Virus record (IMG/VR): IMGVR_UViG_3300025864_000021
Coordinates: 1 to 47,602 of that record
Origin: a virus
DNA: 47,602 bases
Reading direction: 5' to 3' (one strand)
The notes below the pieces were generated by a model. The model saw nothing but the letters and a program-made list of their open reading frames with translations. It searched no databases and had not been told where the DNA came from. Positions 38,032 to 45,990 of this stretch are shown here, one piece after another. Each line of letters opens with the position of its first letter. Positions within the stretch are counted from its first letter, which is position 1. Made by a program: the position numbers and the translations under genes.

Positions 38032-38803
38032 ACTCAACCATTTGTCGTACTCGAGCCTCAGCCTCTACTCAATGTGCCCGCGCGCATGGCGCTATCGTTA
38101 CGTCGAGAAGGTTCAAACACTCACGGCGCCCGCTCTTGTCCTGGGTAGCGCGTTTCACGCGACTGTCGAGCGTGTTGTGCGAGCTTCCGTCACGGGCGAG
38201 CAAGTCGACGCGGGAGTGGTGTGGGAAGCAGAGTGGGCAAAGGTTTGCGAGCAAGAGATCGCCTGGAACGGCGACGCGCCCGAAATCATCGGTGCCGAGG
38301 GTGCGCGGATGATTGCCTGCCAGACTTCGCGCGATCTGCTCGCGTCACTCAGCCCGCTCGTTGAGAACGGCGAGCCAGTGATCGAGAAGCGCTTCGAGCT
38401 GAGCGTGCCTGGCGTGCCGGTTCCAGTGCTGGGGTTCATCGACCTGATTACCGCGGACGGCGTGCCGTGCGACCTGAAAACGGCGGGAAGGGCATGGTCG
38501 GTGGACCAGGCGCGGAAAGAAGTCCAGCCGACAGTCTACTTGGCCGCTCTGAATCAACTGGGCTACACGCTGAACCCCGAGCGGCGCTTCACGCATCACG
38601 TCTGGGTCAAGGGTCGGAATCCCCGAGTCGAGTCCTTCACGACGACGCGCACTGTCGGCGAGATGTTCCAGCTCTTCGCCAACATCCGTGACACCTGGAC
38701 CAGTATCGAGGCTGGTTTGTTCCCGACCAACACAACGACGTGGAAACATTCGAAAAAGTTTTGCGACTTCTGGGCGATGTGCCCGGCCGGCGGGGCGGTG
38801 TAG
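38024..38803 (+). CDS. RecB/Cas4-like PD-(D/E)XK nuclease
   Basis: 259 residues from ATG 38024, overlapping the RecT-like stop (a GTG at 38015 is a possible start). Motifs in order: LSYSSLSLYSMCPRAWRYRY (about 4-23), LGSAFHATVERV with the active-site His (about 43-54), GFIDLI (about 134-139) with the acidic residue, CDLKT (about 146-150) and QARKEVQPTVYL. Cysteines in SMCPRAW and in FCDFWAMC at the C-terminus could hold an iron-sulfur cluster as in Cas4/AddB, though only three are evident. Such enzymes resect DNA ends and commonly pair with RecT-like proteins. Confidence 0.85.
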   Translation: MVELNHLSYSSLSLYSMCPRAWRYRYVEKVQTLTAPALVLGSAFHATVERVVRASVTGEQVDAGVVWEAEWAKVCEQEIAWNGDAPEIIGAEGARMIACQTSRDLLASLSPLVENGEPVIEKRFELSVPGVPVPVLGFIDLITADGVPCDLKTAGRAWSVDQARKEVQPTVYLAALNQLGYTLNPERRFTHHVWVKGRNPRVESFTTTRTVGEMFQLFANIRDTWTSIEAGLFPTNTTTWKHSKKFCDFWAMCPAGGAV

Positions 38804-38804
38804 C

Positions 38805-39683
38805 ATGGTCAACTTCTTGACCCTACACGCGGACTACCTGCGACGTGTCGGGCCGCTACACGCCGAGCTTGTCCCGGTAGGCAACGCGCTTGCTTTCACG
38901 AGCACTTTTGACGCCGGCCTGGTCGCGGCATTCAAGGCAGCAATCCCGCCCGAAGGTCGCCAGTGGGACAAGGCCAATCGGCGATGGCTGGTTTCGCCAC
39001 AGTACGGCAAGGCCTGCGCGGACCTCGCGGCGACCTATCTCGGTGTCATGGTGATGGTGCCGAGTGTGGCAAGCGCGGTGGCGATCGAAACGCGGCTTGT
39101 GAAGCTGGAGTATCTCGGGCGAGCGAAAGACCGACAGGGCGGTGAGCCTTCTGCCTTCGGCTGGGCCGACGGCGCCTGGTCGCTCGTCTTCCCCGAGACC
39201 GTGCTGCGCGAGTGGTTCGAGGCCGTGCCGGCGAAGCCGGGCGAGTTGCCGACGTTGTACGCCGCGCTGGGTGTCAAGCAGGAAGTTGACGAGCCAACTC
39301 TGCGCAGCGCCTACCGACGGATGGCGCGACTTTGGCACCCTGACGTGAACAAAGAAGAAGACGCTGCTGAGCAGTTCAAGGTTATCCAACACGCCTGGGA
39401 AGTGATCGGGGAGCCAACGTTGCGGCGCAAGTACGACGTTGGGCTACGACTCCAGGCGGCGGCAAAGGTCGATGCACTACCGACGCGCTCGGCCTGGGCC
39501 GACCCGAGCGGCTTCCGCGCGCCACTACGTTGCGGGTATGTGCTGGTCGAGGGGCAAGTCGCGTTGGCTCGTTATGTCGTCTCTCGCATCCTACAGTGGG
39601 AAGACGTTACCCGAGCGGATGGCAAGATCATGGTCTCGAGCTGGGTAATGGGCGCCGACAAGCCGGAGGTGGTTTGGGCATGA
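38805..39683 (+). CDS. J-domain protein with HARP-like N-terminus
   Basis: 292 residues from ATG 38805. The N-terminal part has AAFKAAIPPEGRQWDKANRR, split across residues about 38-57, a pattern like the HARP/annealing-helicase accessory domain. Residues about 145-215 are a J-domain: LYAALGVKQEVDEPTLRSA, then the diagnostic HPD in ARLWHPDVN, and AWEVIGEPTLRRKYD. J-domains recruit and stimulate DnaK-type chaperones. Among replication genes it may bring host DnaK to the phage replisome, as lambda P does through host DnaJ; that is inference. The stop overlaps the VWA gene start. Confidence 0.8.
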   Translation: MVNFLTLHADYLRRVGPLHAELVPVGNALAFTSTFDAGLVAAFKAAIPPEGRQWDKANRRWLVSPQYGKACADLAATYLGVMVMVPSVASAVAIETRLVKLEYLGRAKDRQGGEPSAFGWADGAWSLVFPETVLREWFEAVPAKPGELPTLYAALGVKQEVDEPTLRSAYRRMARLWHPDVNKEEDAAEQFKVIQHAWEVIGEPTLRRKYDVGLRLQAAAKVDALPTRSAWADPSGFRAPLRCGYVLVEGQVALARYVVSRILQWEDVTRADGKIMVSSWVMGADKPEVVWA

Positions 39684-40246
39684 GACCAGAACGAAGCATC
39701 ATTCCAGGCAGCCTCGGCGCTGTGGCCGAGCGCAACGGGGTATCGCTCGCCGAAGCGTTTCTGTCCGCCGAGATCGTTGCGGTGGTCGACGTGAGCGGAT
39801 CGATGGCCTGCCGCGACTCACGCGACGGTCGCAGCCGCTACGAGGTCGCGTGCCTTGAGCTCGCCAAGCTACAGAACGCCAACCCGGGCAAGGTAGTGGT
39901 TGCCGCGTTCAGCAGCGGGGCAGAGTGGAGCATGGCGGGCGTGCCATTTTACTCGGGTGGCGGCACCGACCTCGCGCGGGCGTTGCAATTTGTCCAGGTT
40001 GCCGACGGCGTGGTGAAGTTCGTGGTCATCTCCGACGGGGCCCCCGACGATGAAACGAAGGCGCTCAGTGTCGCGGCGACGTTCACATCGGAGATAAGTT
40101 GCGTATTTGTGGGCGATGAATTCGACAGGTCAGCCCGCGCGTTCCTCGACAAACTGGCGCGCCAACACGGCGGCAAGTCGGTGCTAGCCAAGAACGCCAA
40201 CGACCTGGCGGAAACAGTCTCAACTCTGATGCTCAGGGCAGGCTAA
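39680..40246 (+). CDS. VWA-domain protein
   Basis: 188 residues from ATG 39680, overlapping the previous stop. A von Willebrand factor A fold with an intact MIDAS metal site: VVDVSGSM (DxSxS, about 38-45), the Thr in GGGTDLARAL (about 95-104) and the Asp in VVISDGAPDD (about 118-127). These domains bind partner proteins through a divalent metal, often together with AAA-type ATPases. The RepA-like ATPase follows two bases after its stop, so a partnership in replication is possible. Confidence 0.85.
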   Translation: MRPERSIIPGSLGAVAERNGVSLAEAFLSAEIVAVVDVSGSMACRDSRDGRSRYEVACLELAKLQNANPGKVVVAAFSSGAEWSMAGVPFYSGGGTDLARALQFVQVADGVVKFVVISDGAPDDETKALSVAATFTSEISCVFVGDEFDRSARAFLDKLARQHGGKSVLAKNANDLAETVSTLMLRAG

Positions 40247-40248
40247 GA

Positions 40249-41499
40249 ATGGTTGATGCCGCTCTGCTTCAGGCCCTCGCGGACCGCCTTGCTGGCTTGC
40301 CGAAGAACGGGCACCTTGCCAGTGACTTCCCTGAGCCTCTCGCGACGCTCTGGGCAGCACTTGACTCGGACCCGACAACGGCACCATCAAGCGTCTTCAC
40401 GACCTGGGCAGGCGTGGATCAGGCACGGATGGACCTCGCCGCCGACATACTCAAAATGTCGCCCGGCGCGCCACCACCGCCAGACCCGTGGAAGGTCTAC
40501 ACACTCAAGGACGCCTACCAACCACGCGCGCCACTGTTCTACATCGTCGCCGATCTGCTGGTCACACCGTCACTCAATATGGTCTATGGCGCGCCGGGCG
40601 TGATGAAAAGCATGCTCGTCGCCGACCTGCTCGTTTGTGTCGCTGGCGGCGTCGCTTGGCTGCCACCACTCAATCCAAAGGAGCGAACGTCGCGGGCCAC
40701 CACTTCCGTGCCCGTGCTGTGGCTCGACTTCGACAACGGCAAGCGCCGCACGGATGAGCGCTTCGACGCCCTCGGCCAGGCGCGCCACCTTCCCGACACG
40801 TCGCCGCTGTACTACGTCAGCATGCCAAGTCCGTGGCTCGACGCCAGCGACGCCACGGCGATCGCCGACCTGAAGGCGCGAATTACTCGCCTGGGCGTCA
40901 AGCTGGTTGTGATCGACAACCTCGGGACCATCACCGGCAATGCCGAGGAAAACACGAGCGACATGGTGCAGGTGATGGCCAACCTTCGTGGTATAGCCGA
41001 AGCGACGGGTTGCGCCGTCATCGTCCTGCACCACCAACGCAAGGGCAACGGGACGAACAGCCGCGCGGGCGAATCCGTTCGCGGCCACTCGTCAATCGAA
41101 GCATCGCTCGATCTCGCGCTCCTGGTCGAGCGCGAGGAGCACTCGGACAACATCACGGTCAAGTCAACCAAGACGCGCGATGTCGACGTCTACCCATTCG
41201 GCGCGTTCTTTCGCTACGCGCACAAAATCGGCTCCAAGGAGCTGGCGACCGCGCAGTTTCTCGGCGTGGTCGTCGACGACACCACGAGTCAATCTGCCGT
41301 GAAGTCGGAGATCATCGCCGCGCTCACGGCCCGACACCCACTCAGCCAGAAAGAACTCACGGCCAACGTAAAGAAGGTGATGCCCGATGTAGGACTGAAT
41401 CGCATCCGATCAACGGCTGATAGTCTCGTGAGTTTAGGGACGCTCGTGCGTTGCACCGGCTCCCAATCAACCCTGCTGTATGACTTGCCAAGCCCCTGA
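40249..41499 (+). CDS. RepA-like replicative helicase / AAA ATPase
   Basis: 416 residues. A RecA-fold ATPase occupies about 85-320: Walker A MVYGAPGVMKSMLVADL (about 113-129), a first acidic site LWLDFDNGKRRTDERF, Walker B KLVVIDNLGTITG and a conserved VIVLHHQRKGNG with RAGESVRGHSSIEASLDLAL. This order is that of RepA/DnaB-like hexameric helicases. A winged-helix-like C-terminal segment (about 345-410, HPLSQKELTANVKKVMP) may bind origin DNA. It directly precedes a repeat-rich gap and the primase. Confidence 0.86.
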   Translation: MVDAALLQALADRLAGLPKNGHLASDFPEPLATLWAALDSDPTTAPSSVFTTWAGVDQARMDLAADILKMSPGAPPPPDPWKVYTLKDAYQPRAPLFYIVADLLVTPSLNMVYGAPGVMKSMLVADLLVCVAGGVAWLPPLNPKERTSRATTSVPVLWLDFDNGKRRTDERFDALGQARHLPDTSPLYYVSMPSPWLDASDATAIADLKARITRLGVKLVVIDNLGTITGNAEENTSDMVQVMANLRGIAEATGCAVIVLHHQRKGNGTNSRAGESVRGHSSIEASLDLALLVEREEHSDNITVKSTKTRDVDVYPFGAFFRYAHKIGSKELATAQFLGVVVDDTTSQSAVKSEIIAALTARHPLSQKELTANVKKVMPDVGLNRIRSTADSLVSLGTLVRCTGSQSTLLYDLPSP

Positions 41500-41905
41500 A
41501 CGGCATCTGGGACTGTAACCAACCAGATCGCAGACTAAAGTGACTGCTGAAGGGGACATAACCCAACTGGCCTTGCGGATTAGCGGTAACTGTAGCGGAA
41601 ACGCGGACACCGGTCCGGACCGAGTGGGGCAAGAGAGTACTAGCGCGAACGGTATTCGTGTACGCCACCAAAGGTAAACGACATGGTGAACGAGTCTTAC
41701 AGATTTACACCCATCGCGCGTAACGGGCGTAAGCCATAATCCTGGACCATAACCCAGGATTACAGGATTACAGCAAGGTATGAGCTGGTATAAAGGTGGA
41801 CAACGGTTGGACAGGTCAAGATTTAGAATTACGCGTTACACCCCCTATTAAGGGTGTAACGCGTAATTCTGAAGACCCAGGGTGTAACGGGTTCTGGAGG
41901 AATTG
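41500..41905. promoter_or_regulatory. ori: Candidate replication origin with repeats and palindromes
   Basis: 406 bases without a gene, between helicase and primase. It holds GGTCCGGACC (41612-41621); TAATCCTGG/CCAGGATTA (41737-41745, 41754-41762); tandem CAGGATTA (41755-41770); and a 19-bp perfect inverted repeat, AGAATTACGCGTTACACCC and its complement (41825-41843, 41852-41870; 8-base AT-rich loop). The 8-mer GGGTGTAA occurs four times (41705, 41836, 41852, 41880; two in each orientation). The region is more AT-rich than its surroundings. An origin or a repressor-controlled leader of the primase would both fit. Confidence 0.6.
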
Positions 41906-43006
41906 ATGGCAATCGACGTGTCGGACGTGAAGTCAAAGGCGGACTTGCTGGCAATCGTGGAGACAGACCTCGGCACGGCGCGGCATCGGAATGGTCGCTG
42001 GTACCAGTGGCCTTGCCCGTTTCATGACGACGGCGAGCGTGACGGCGGCTCTCTCCGCGTCACTCCCGACACTGGCACGTGGTTCTGCTTCGGCTGTCAT
42101 GCTCACGGGGATGCTATCGACTGGGTGCAGCGGCGGCAGGGGCTGAAGTTTGGCGAGGCGTGTAGGCAGATAGGCGGCAGTGCGCCGGTGCCGACGCACT
42201 TCGATGGCGTGAGAGTGGGGGCGAGACGAGCATCGCCGCTTACCCCGGCGCCGGACGACAACTGGCGTGTTGCCGCCGAGCGCGTCGTGGCGACGGCCGA
42301 GCAGTGTCTCAGCAATTCTTCGGGTGCGACTGCTTACCTAAACGCTCGTGGTCTGAATGCTCCGACTATCAGCCTTTGGCACCTTGGCTACACTCCTGGC
42401 CGCTACAACGTACCGGAGATCGTCGGCGCTGACGGCAACCCCGCTACTACGGTAAAAGGTATCACCATTCCGATCTATGCCGGCGGCAAGCTGTGGGCGG
42501 TCAAGACGCGCCAGGCCGACGGCCTAGCGCCGAAATACTTGCAACTCTATGGCAGCCGACCGGCGCTCTTCGGGGCTGACACGCTCTCCGGCAAGAGCAC
42601 GGTGGTTCTCACCGAGGGTGAGTTCGACGCGATGTTGCTGCACCAGGAAGCGGGCGACATCGTGGGGGTTGCGTCTACTACTGGCGGCGCGAAGACGTGG
42701 CGGAAAGAGTGGGCGCCGTACCTGATTGGCGCGACGACGATCCTGCTCGCCTATGACACTGACCAGACCGGCGAGGAAGCCGCGGTGATGATGGCCGCGA
42801 CGCTTGGCGCGCGGGCACGGCGCGTGAGCGTGCCGACCGGCAAGGACGTGACGGACTACTGGAAGGCTGGCGGCGACGTTCGGGCGTGGGTTGAAGGATT
42901 GATGCCTGGGGTTCCTCCACGGCCGACGCGGGGCTGCCCGATCTGCATGAACGCGGCGTGGCATTACGTTGGGAGTGACTGGGCTTGCACGGTGTGCAGG
43001 CCGTAG
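41906..43006 (+). CDS. DNA primase (CHC2 zinc finger plus TOPRIM)
   Basis: 366 residues from ATG 41906 (GGAGG five bases upstream). The zinc-binding domain reads WPCPFHDDGERDGG ... GTWFCFGCHAHGDAIDWV (about 32-75). The catalytic TOPRIM region shows VVLTEGEFDAMLL (about 234-246) with the key Glu and LLAYDTDQTGEEAA (about 280-293) with the Asp pair. A second four-Cys ribbon (CPICMNAAW ... WACTVC) closes the protein. It should make RNA primers beside the RepA-like helicase. Both catalytic motifs are intact. Confidence 0.93.
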   Translation: MAIDVSDVKSKADLLAIVETDLGTARHRNGRWYQWPCPFHDDGERDGGSLRVTPDTGTWFCFGCHAHGDAIDWVQRRQGLKFGEACRQIGGSAPVPTHFDGVRVGARRASPLTPAPDDNWRVAAERVVATAEQCLSNSSGATAYLNARGLNAPTISLWHLGYTPGRYNVPEIVGADGNPATTVKGITIPIYAGGKLWAVKTRQADGLAPKYLQLYGSRPALFGADTLSGKSTVVLTEGEFDAMLLHQEAGDIVGVASTTGGAKTWRKEWAPYLIGATTILLAYDTDQTGEEAAVMMAATLGARARRVSVPTGKDVTDYWKAGGDVRAWVEGLMPGVPPRPTRGCPICMNAAWHYVGSDWACTVCRP

Positions 43007-43017
43007 GAGATGACATC

Positions 43018-43263
43018 ATGACACACCTTCAGAAGCGCGACTGCCGAGCGCTTGCGCGGATTGACGATCTACGGCAGGCGGGCAAGTCGCTCAGCATCGG
43101 TGTCTCACGCGGCGGCTACGAAGTCGAGCTGACCATCTCCGACGTGCCGCGCGATTACATTGTGGGTTTCGGCAACACGTTGACTGACGCGCTCGACGCG
43201 GCTGTCGAGCTGGCGGCGAGTCAGAAAGAAACGGAGGAGGTGTTGGAATGGCTCAGCGCGTGA
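43018..43263 (+). CDS. Hypothetical small protein after primase
   Basis: 81 residues from ATG 43018 after TAGGAGATG. It has a helix-strand-strand-helix layout (QKRDCRALARIDDLRQAG; YEVELTISDVPRD; LTDALDAAVELAAS). Small proteins like this are common in phage early operons. Not recognised. Overlaps the next start by 16 bases. Confidence 0.6.
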   Translation: MTHLQKRDCRALARIDDLRQAGKSLSIGVSRGGYEVELTISDVPRDYIVGFGNTLTDALDAAVELAASQKETEEVLEWLSA

Positions 43264-43562
43264 TTGCGTCACAATGGCAGGTTCTCTCGCCGCGTCGCGT
43301 CGTCTACCCGTCCCCTGCCTGCGGCGCGAATGACGAACCGTACACCTACCGCTGCGAGCCACACCTCGAGCTGACGGACCGAGTGGCGGAGAGGCCAGTT
43401 GCGACGAATGCGACGACCGACGCCGAATCTACCAGTCCAGTCGTTCATCCCTCGCTTCTCAAGGAATACTTTGATGGCCTGGTGTTCGCGATCTTTGGGA
43501 CGAGTATTCTCTGGACGGGCATCATCCTCGCGATAATCGCGCTGAAGGGGTTGCTCGGATGA
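43248..43562 (+). CDS. Hypothetical single-span membrane protein
   Basis: 104 residues, ATG after AACGGAGGAGGTG. A hydrophilic N-terminal part of about 75 residues with two Cys (PSPACGANDE; YRCEPHLEL) is followed by one membrane segment (about 78-101, GTSILWTGIILAIIALKGLL). Not recognised. A membrane protein among early genes could act in superinfection or host takeover, but nothing specific is visible. Confidence 0.6.
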   Translation: MAQRVIASQWQVLSPRRVVYPSPACGANDEPYTYRCEPHLELTDRVAERPVATNATTDAESTSPVVHPSLLKEYFDGLVFAIFGTSILWTGIILAIIALKGLLG

Positions 43563-44584
43563 TAGCCGAGAGTGTCGCGACTCTGACCCCGGCGGGAACT
43601 CCGAAGGTTCCCGCCAATTGCCCGCGCTGCGAAGGCAACCTGATTGCCGAGTGGGACACCGACGTTCGCCGCAACATCCGGGAGTGCATCGCGTGCGGCT
43701 GGAACGAGCTGTCGCCAACACGGACCTTCCTCCCGGTCAGGATGAGCACGGCGGGAGCTTCGGCTCCCGCCGAGGTGGCCGTGCCCGCGCCGAAAGCCGA
43801 GGCGCCGATCGCGCCGCCAGTAGTCGAGCCGGTTGTCGAGACGCCTGCCGCGCCAGAGCCCGGCGCTGATCTGCTCACTCGGCACGAGGTGGAGATCGAG
43901 TACGGCCTGACCGCTACGCAGATTTGGAGCGCGACGAGAGCTGGTATGCTCCACCCGGTTGGCGAGCCACACAAGCTTCAGAGCTTCTACCGCGCCGACA
44001 TTGATGCGTGGCTCGCTGCAATAGCGGCAAGGCCAATCGCGCTAGTTCCCAAGCCCGAGCCGACACCAGCTCCAACGCCTGAGCCAACGCCGGATCTCGA
44101 GCTGACACCCGAGCCGACCGCCGAGGTCGCGCCGATTGCGCCCGCTACTGAGCCAGCGCCCGACGTGCTAATGTCGGCCTCTGAGGTCGCCGCCGAGTTC
44201 GGTATTACCGCCAACCGCGTTTACAACGCGGCGTTGGTAGGTCATCTCCGAGTCGCCACCAGAGGGCGCAACAACGTGCGCTACAGACGCGCCGACGTGC
44301 TGGCGTGGCGAGCCTCGGCCACCGACACGACCAACCGTCACAAGCGCGCGGCGGCAGAGGAGCACACGAAGTACCAGGCGAAACAGGTGCAGGCACCCGT
44401 TGTCGCCGCCGACCCGCTCGTTGCCGTGCTCGCCGAGTACCGCAAGGTCAAGGCGGAATTGCTGGCGACCGAGGGCGAGGTGCGCGTGTTCGAGGGCAAG
44501 CTGGCGGATGCTCGCTACCTGGCTGGGCTGCTGGGGCTGAAGGTGGACGAGCTGAAGGGGCTGATTCTGGAGGGGCTGTTATGA
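43559..44584 (+). CDS. Zinc-ribbon protein with two HTH domains
   Basis: 341 residues, ATG overlapping the previous stop. Order: zinc ribbon (CPRCEGNL ... CIACGWNE, about 21-50); Pro/Ala/Glu linker; HTH 1 (LLTRHEVEIEYGLTATQIW, about 105-145); a long Pro/Glu/Thr linker (TPAPTPEPTPDLELTPEP, about 165-195); HTH 2 (MSASEVAAEFGITANRVYN, about 202-250); C-terminal coiled coil (EYRKVKAELLATEGEVRVF). Both HTH units are of the excisionase/MerR-like winged type. Beads-on-a-string DNA binding suggests it can join two DNA sites. Two palindrome copies (4 and 5) lie in its 5' third. Confidence 0.72.
   Translation: MIAESVATLTPAGTPKVPANCPRCEGNLIAEWDTDVRRNIRECIACGWNELSPTRTFLPVRMSTAGASAPAEVAVPAPKAEAPIAPPVVEPVVETPAAPEPGADLLTRHEVEIEYGLTATQIWSATRAGMLHPVGEPHKLQSFYRADIDAWLAAIAARPIALVPKPEPTPAPTPEPTPDLELTPEPTAEVAPIAPATEPAPDVLMSASEVAAEFGITANRVYNAALVGHLRVATRGRNNVRYRRADVLAWRASATDTTNRHKRAAAEEHTKYQAKQVQAPVVAADPLVAVLAEYRKVKAELLATEGEVRVFEGKLADARYLAGLLGLKVDELKGLILEGLL
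43591..43615. repeat. Dispersed GCGGGAA palindrome, copy 4
   Basis: GGCGGGAAC, seven bases, GTTCCCGCC. Translated as AGTPKVPA at the start of the two-HTH protein. Confidence 0.8.
43749..43772. repeat. Dispersed GCGGGAA palindrome, copy 5
   Basis: CGGCGGGAGC, TTCG, GCTCCCGCCG: a 10-bp stem capped by a TTCG tetraloop, a very stable RNA hairpin. Translated as AGASAPAE. Confidence 0.8.
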
Positions 44585-44850
44585 GCAATCGTGTTCGCAT
44601 GTTCATGCACGTGGTTGAGCTCGAGCGCGCCGCGCGGGCTGCTTCCGGTACGTCGGCGGTTGGCGGGAAGGGACTTCCCGCCGCGCTTCCCGCCATGCTG
44701 GAGATGAAGGCTGAAAAGGTCGCGCAGATGTGCCAAGACTGGCAGCGGCTGATGAACGTGATCGAGTGGTACTGTGACCGCGCGGAAGACCTGCCGGACT
44801 CCGGTGTCCGCGCGGTCGCGGCGAGGGATTCGGCGAAGGGGCTGGAATGA
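44581..44850 (+). CDS. Hypothetical helical protein
   Basis: 89 residues, ATG overlapping the previous stop. Helical (MFMHVVELERAARAAS; KAEKVAQMCQDWQRLMNVIE), interrupted by a Gly/Leu/Pro/Ala stretch (GGKGLPAALPAM) encoded exactly by palindrome copy 6. This looks like an insertion of the element into a helical protein. Not recognised otherwise. Confidence 0.6.
   Translation: MSNRVRMFMHVVELERAARAASGTSAVGGKGLPAALPAMLEMKAEKVAQMCQDWQRLMNVIEWYCDRAEDLPDSGVRAVAARDSAKGLE
44662..44694. repeat. Dispersed GCGGGAA palindrome, copy 6, with extra half-site
   Basis: GGCGGGAAG, GGA, CTTCCCGCC (44662-44682), followed directly by a second right half, GCGCTTCCCGCC (44683-44694). Confidence 0.8.
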
Positions 44851-45215
44851 AACGCCGAGTCGTTGCCACGCCTATCCCGCTCTTTGTCGAGGACCACGTT
44901 GAGGCGGCGCGTTTCTCGACTGACCCGAACGCCTACCTTGCCGCGCTCCGTCGGGTGTTGGACACGACGTGCCCCGTGTGCGGTGAGCCGACGCACGAGT
45001 GGAAGCTCTCTAGCGACCCGCCCGGAACCGGGGCAATGGACTGCGAGCACTGCCGCGCGATCACGATGTGGCGAGACGGCTCCATCTTTCGTCAATACTG
45101 GGGGAATCGGGCGCGACGAGAACGGGACTGGGTGCGGTGGCAGCCTAGCGGGAACGAAGTTCCTGCTGGCGATGTTGAGGATTGGACTGTGAGTTGGGAG
45201 AGAGCGAATGACTGA
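44847..45215 (+). CDS. Hypothetical zinc-ribbon protein
   Basis: 122 residues, ATG overlapping the previous stop. A four-Cys ribbon (CPVCGEPTHEW ... CEHCRAIT, about 42-72) sits in the middle, followed by aromatic, basic residues (RQYWGNRARRERDWVRWQ). Palindrome copy 7 encodes SGNEVPAG near the end. Nucleic acid or protein binding is likely; role unknown. Confidence 0.6.
   Translation: MKRRVVATPIPLFVEDHVEAARFSTDPNAYLAALRRVLDTTCPVCGEPTHEWKLSSDPPGTGAMDCEHCRAITMWRDGSIFRQYWGNRARRERDWVRWQPSGNEVPAGDVEDWTVSWERAND
45147..45167. repeat. Dispersed GCGGGAA palindrome, copy 7 (imperfect)
   Basis: AGCGGGAAC, GAA, GTTCCTGCT; one base differs from a perfect stem (G-T pair in RNA). Confidence 0.65.
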
Positions 45216-45990
45216 GACAAAAGCGCCCTACCGCGTGGCTCAGTGCCCAGTTTGCAAGACGCCTGTTACGACCGTTACAGGCGAGGATGGCACGACCTAC
45301 ACGCGCGCGCTCTACGCTAGCGACCGCGAGCGGCAGCAGGTATACGCGGCGCTGGTGGAAGAGCGCTCGCGGGTGTTGGTCTTGCAGGCGCAGTGTGACG
45401 AACTGAGGCGGGCGCTGGATAATCCGGAGGTAGACAAATGCCGTGCGCTTCTTGATGGCGCGGCTATTGAGCATAGTGGCTGCACCCTGTCCGAACGGGT
45501 GAAGCGACTTGTGGAGCGTGAGCACGGGTATTTTGAGCTGGGGATAAGTGCTGCCGGCGCGCGGAACGTTGCGGTCGCGGCCCTCGAGCTCGAGCGTGCT
45601 GAGGTCGTGAGGCTGCGCGGCGAGCTAGGCGCCGCGTTCGACGCCGCGCTCCGGCAGGCCCGGTCAATTCTCTACGAACAGGGCAGAAAGGATGAGGCGG
45701 AAACCGAACTGAACGAGGCTCGCGATGTTCTGTTCGACCTGGGCGTGCAATACGATGGCGACGGAGTCAAAGACCGAATACAACGGCTAGCATATCGACT
45801 GAGCGAGCAGCGCGACTCCGCGCGCACGTGTGCCGCGAGGTGGAAGCGTTGCGCCAAGCGCGCCCTCTATGGCGATACCGATGTGGTGTCCACCAAGCCA
45901 ACCCCAGGGCGGCGTATCACATCGGTGGTGGTTAGCAGTCGCGTTCGGGCGCCGCTAATTATCGAGGAGTTGGAGGAGAAGGCAGGATGA
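45208..45990 (+). CDS. Hypothetical coiled-coil protein with CxxC
   Basis: 260 residues, ATG overlapping the previous stop. An N-terminal CPVCKT knuckle is followed by long coiled-coil segments (about 38-75 and 120-210; VVRLRGELGAAFDAALRQA), with scattered Cys. The C-terminal 40 residues are basic and Val-rich (RRITSVVVSSRVRAPLI). Not recognised. Many phage early operons carry such ribbon plus coil proteins. Confidence 0.6.
   Translation: MTETKAPYRVAQCPVCKTPVTTVTGEDGTTYTRALYASDRERQQVYAALVEERSRVLVLQAQCDELRRALDNPEVDKCRALLDGAAIEHSGCTLSERVKRLVEREHGYFELGISAAGARNVAVAALELERAEVVRLRGELGAAFDAALRQARSILYEQGRKDEAETELNEARDVLFDLGVQYDGDGVKDRIQRLAYRLSEQRDSARTCAARWKRCAKRALYGDTDVVSTKPTPGRRITSVVVSSRVRAPLIIEELEEKAG

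Noticed and set aside
41357-41671. 104-codon minus-strand frame in the helicase-primase gap
   Set aside because: Half lies opposite the helicase gene, no ribosome site is seen and the protein has no recognisable pattern.
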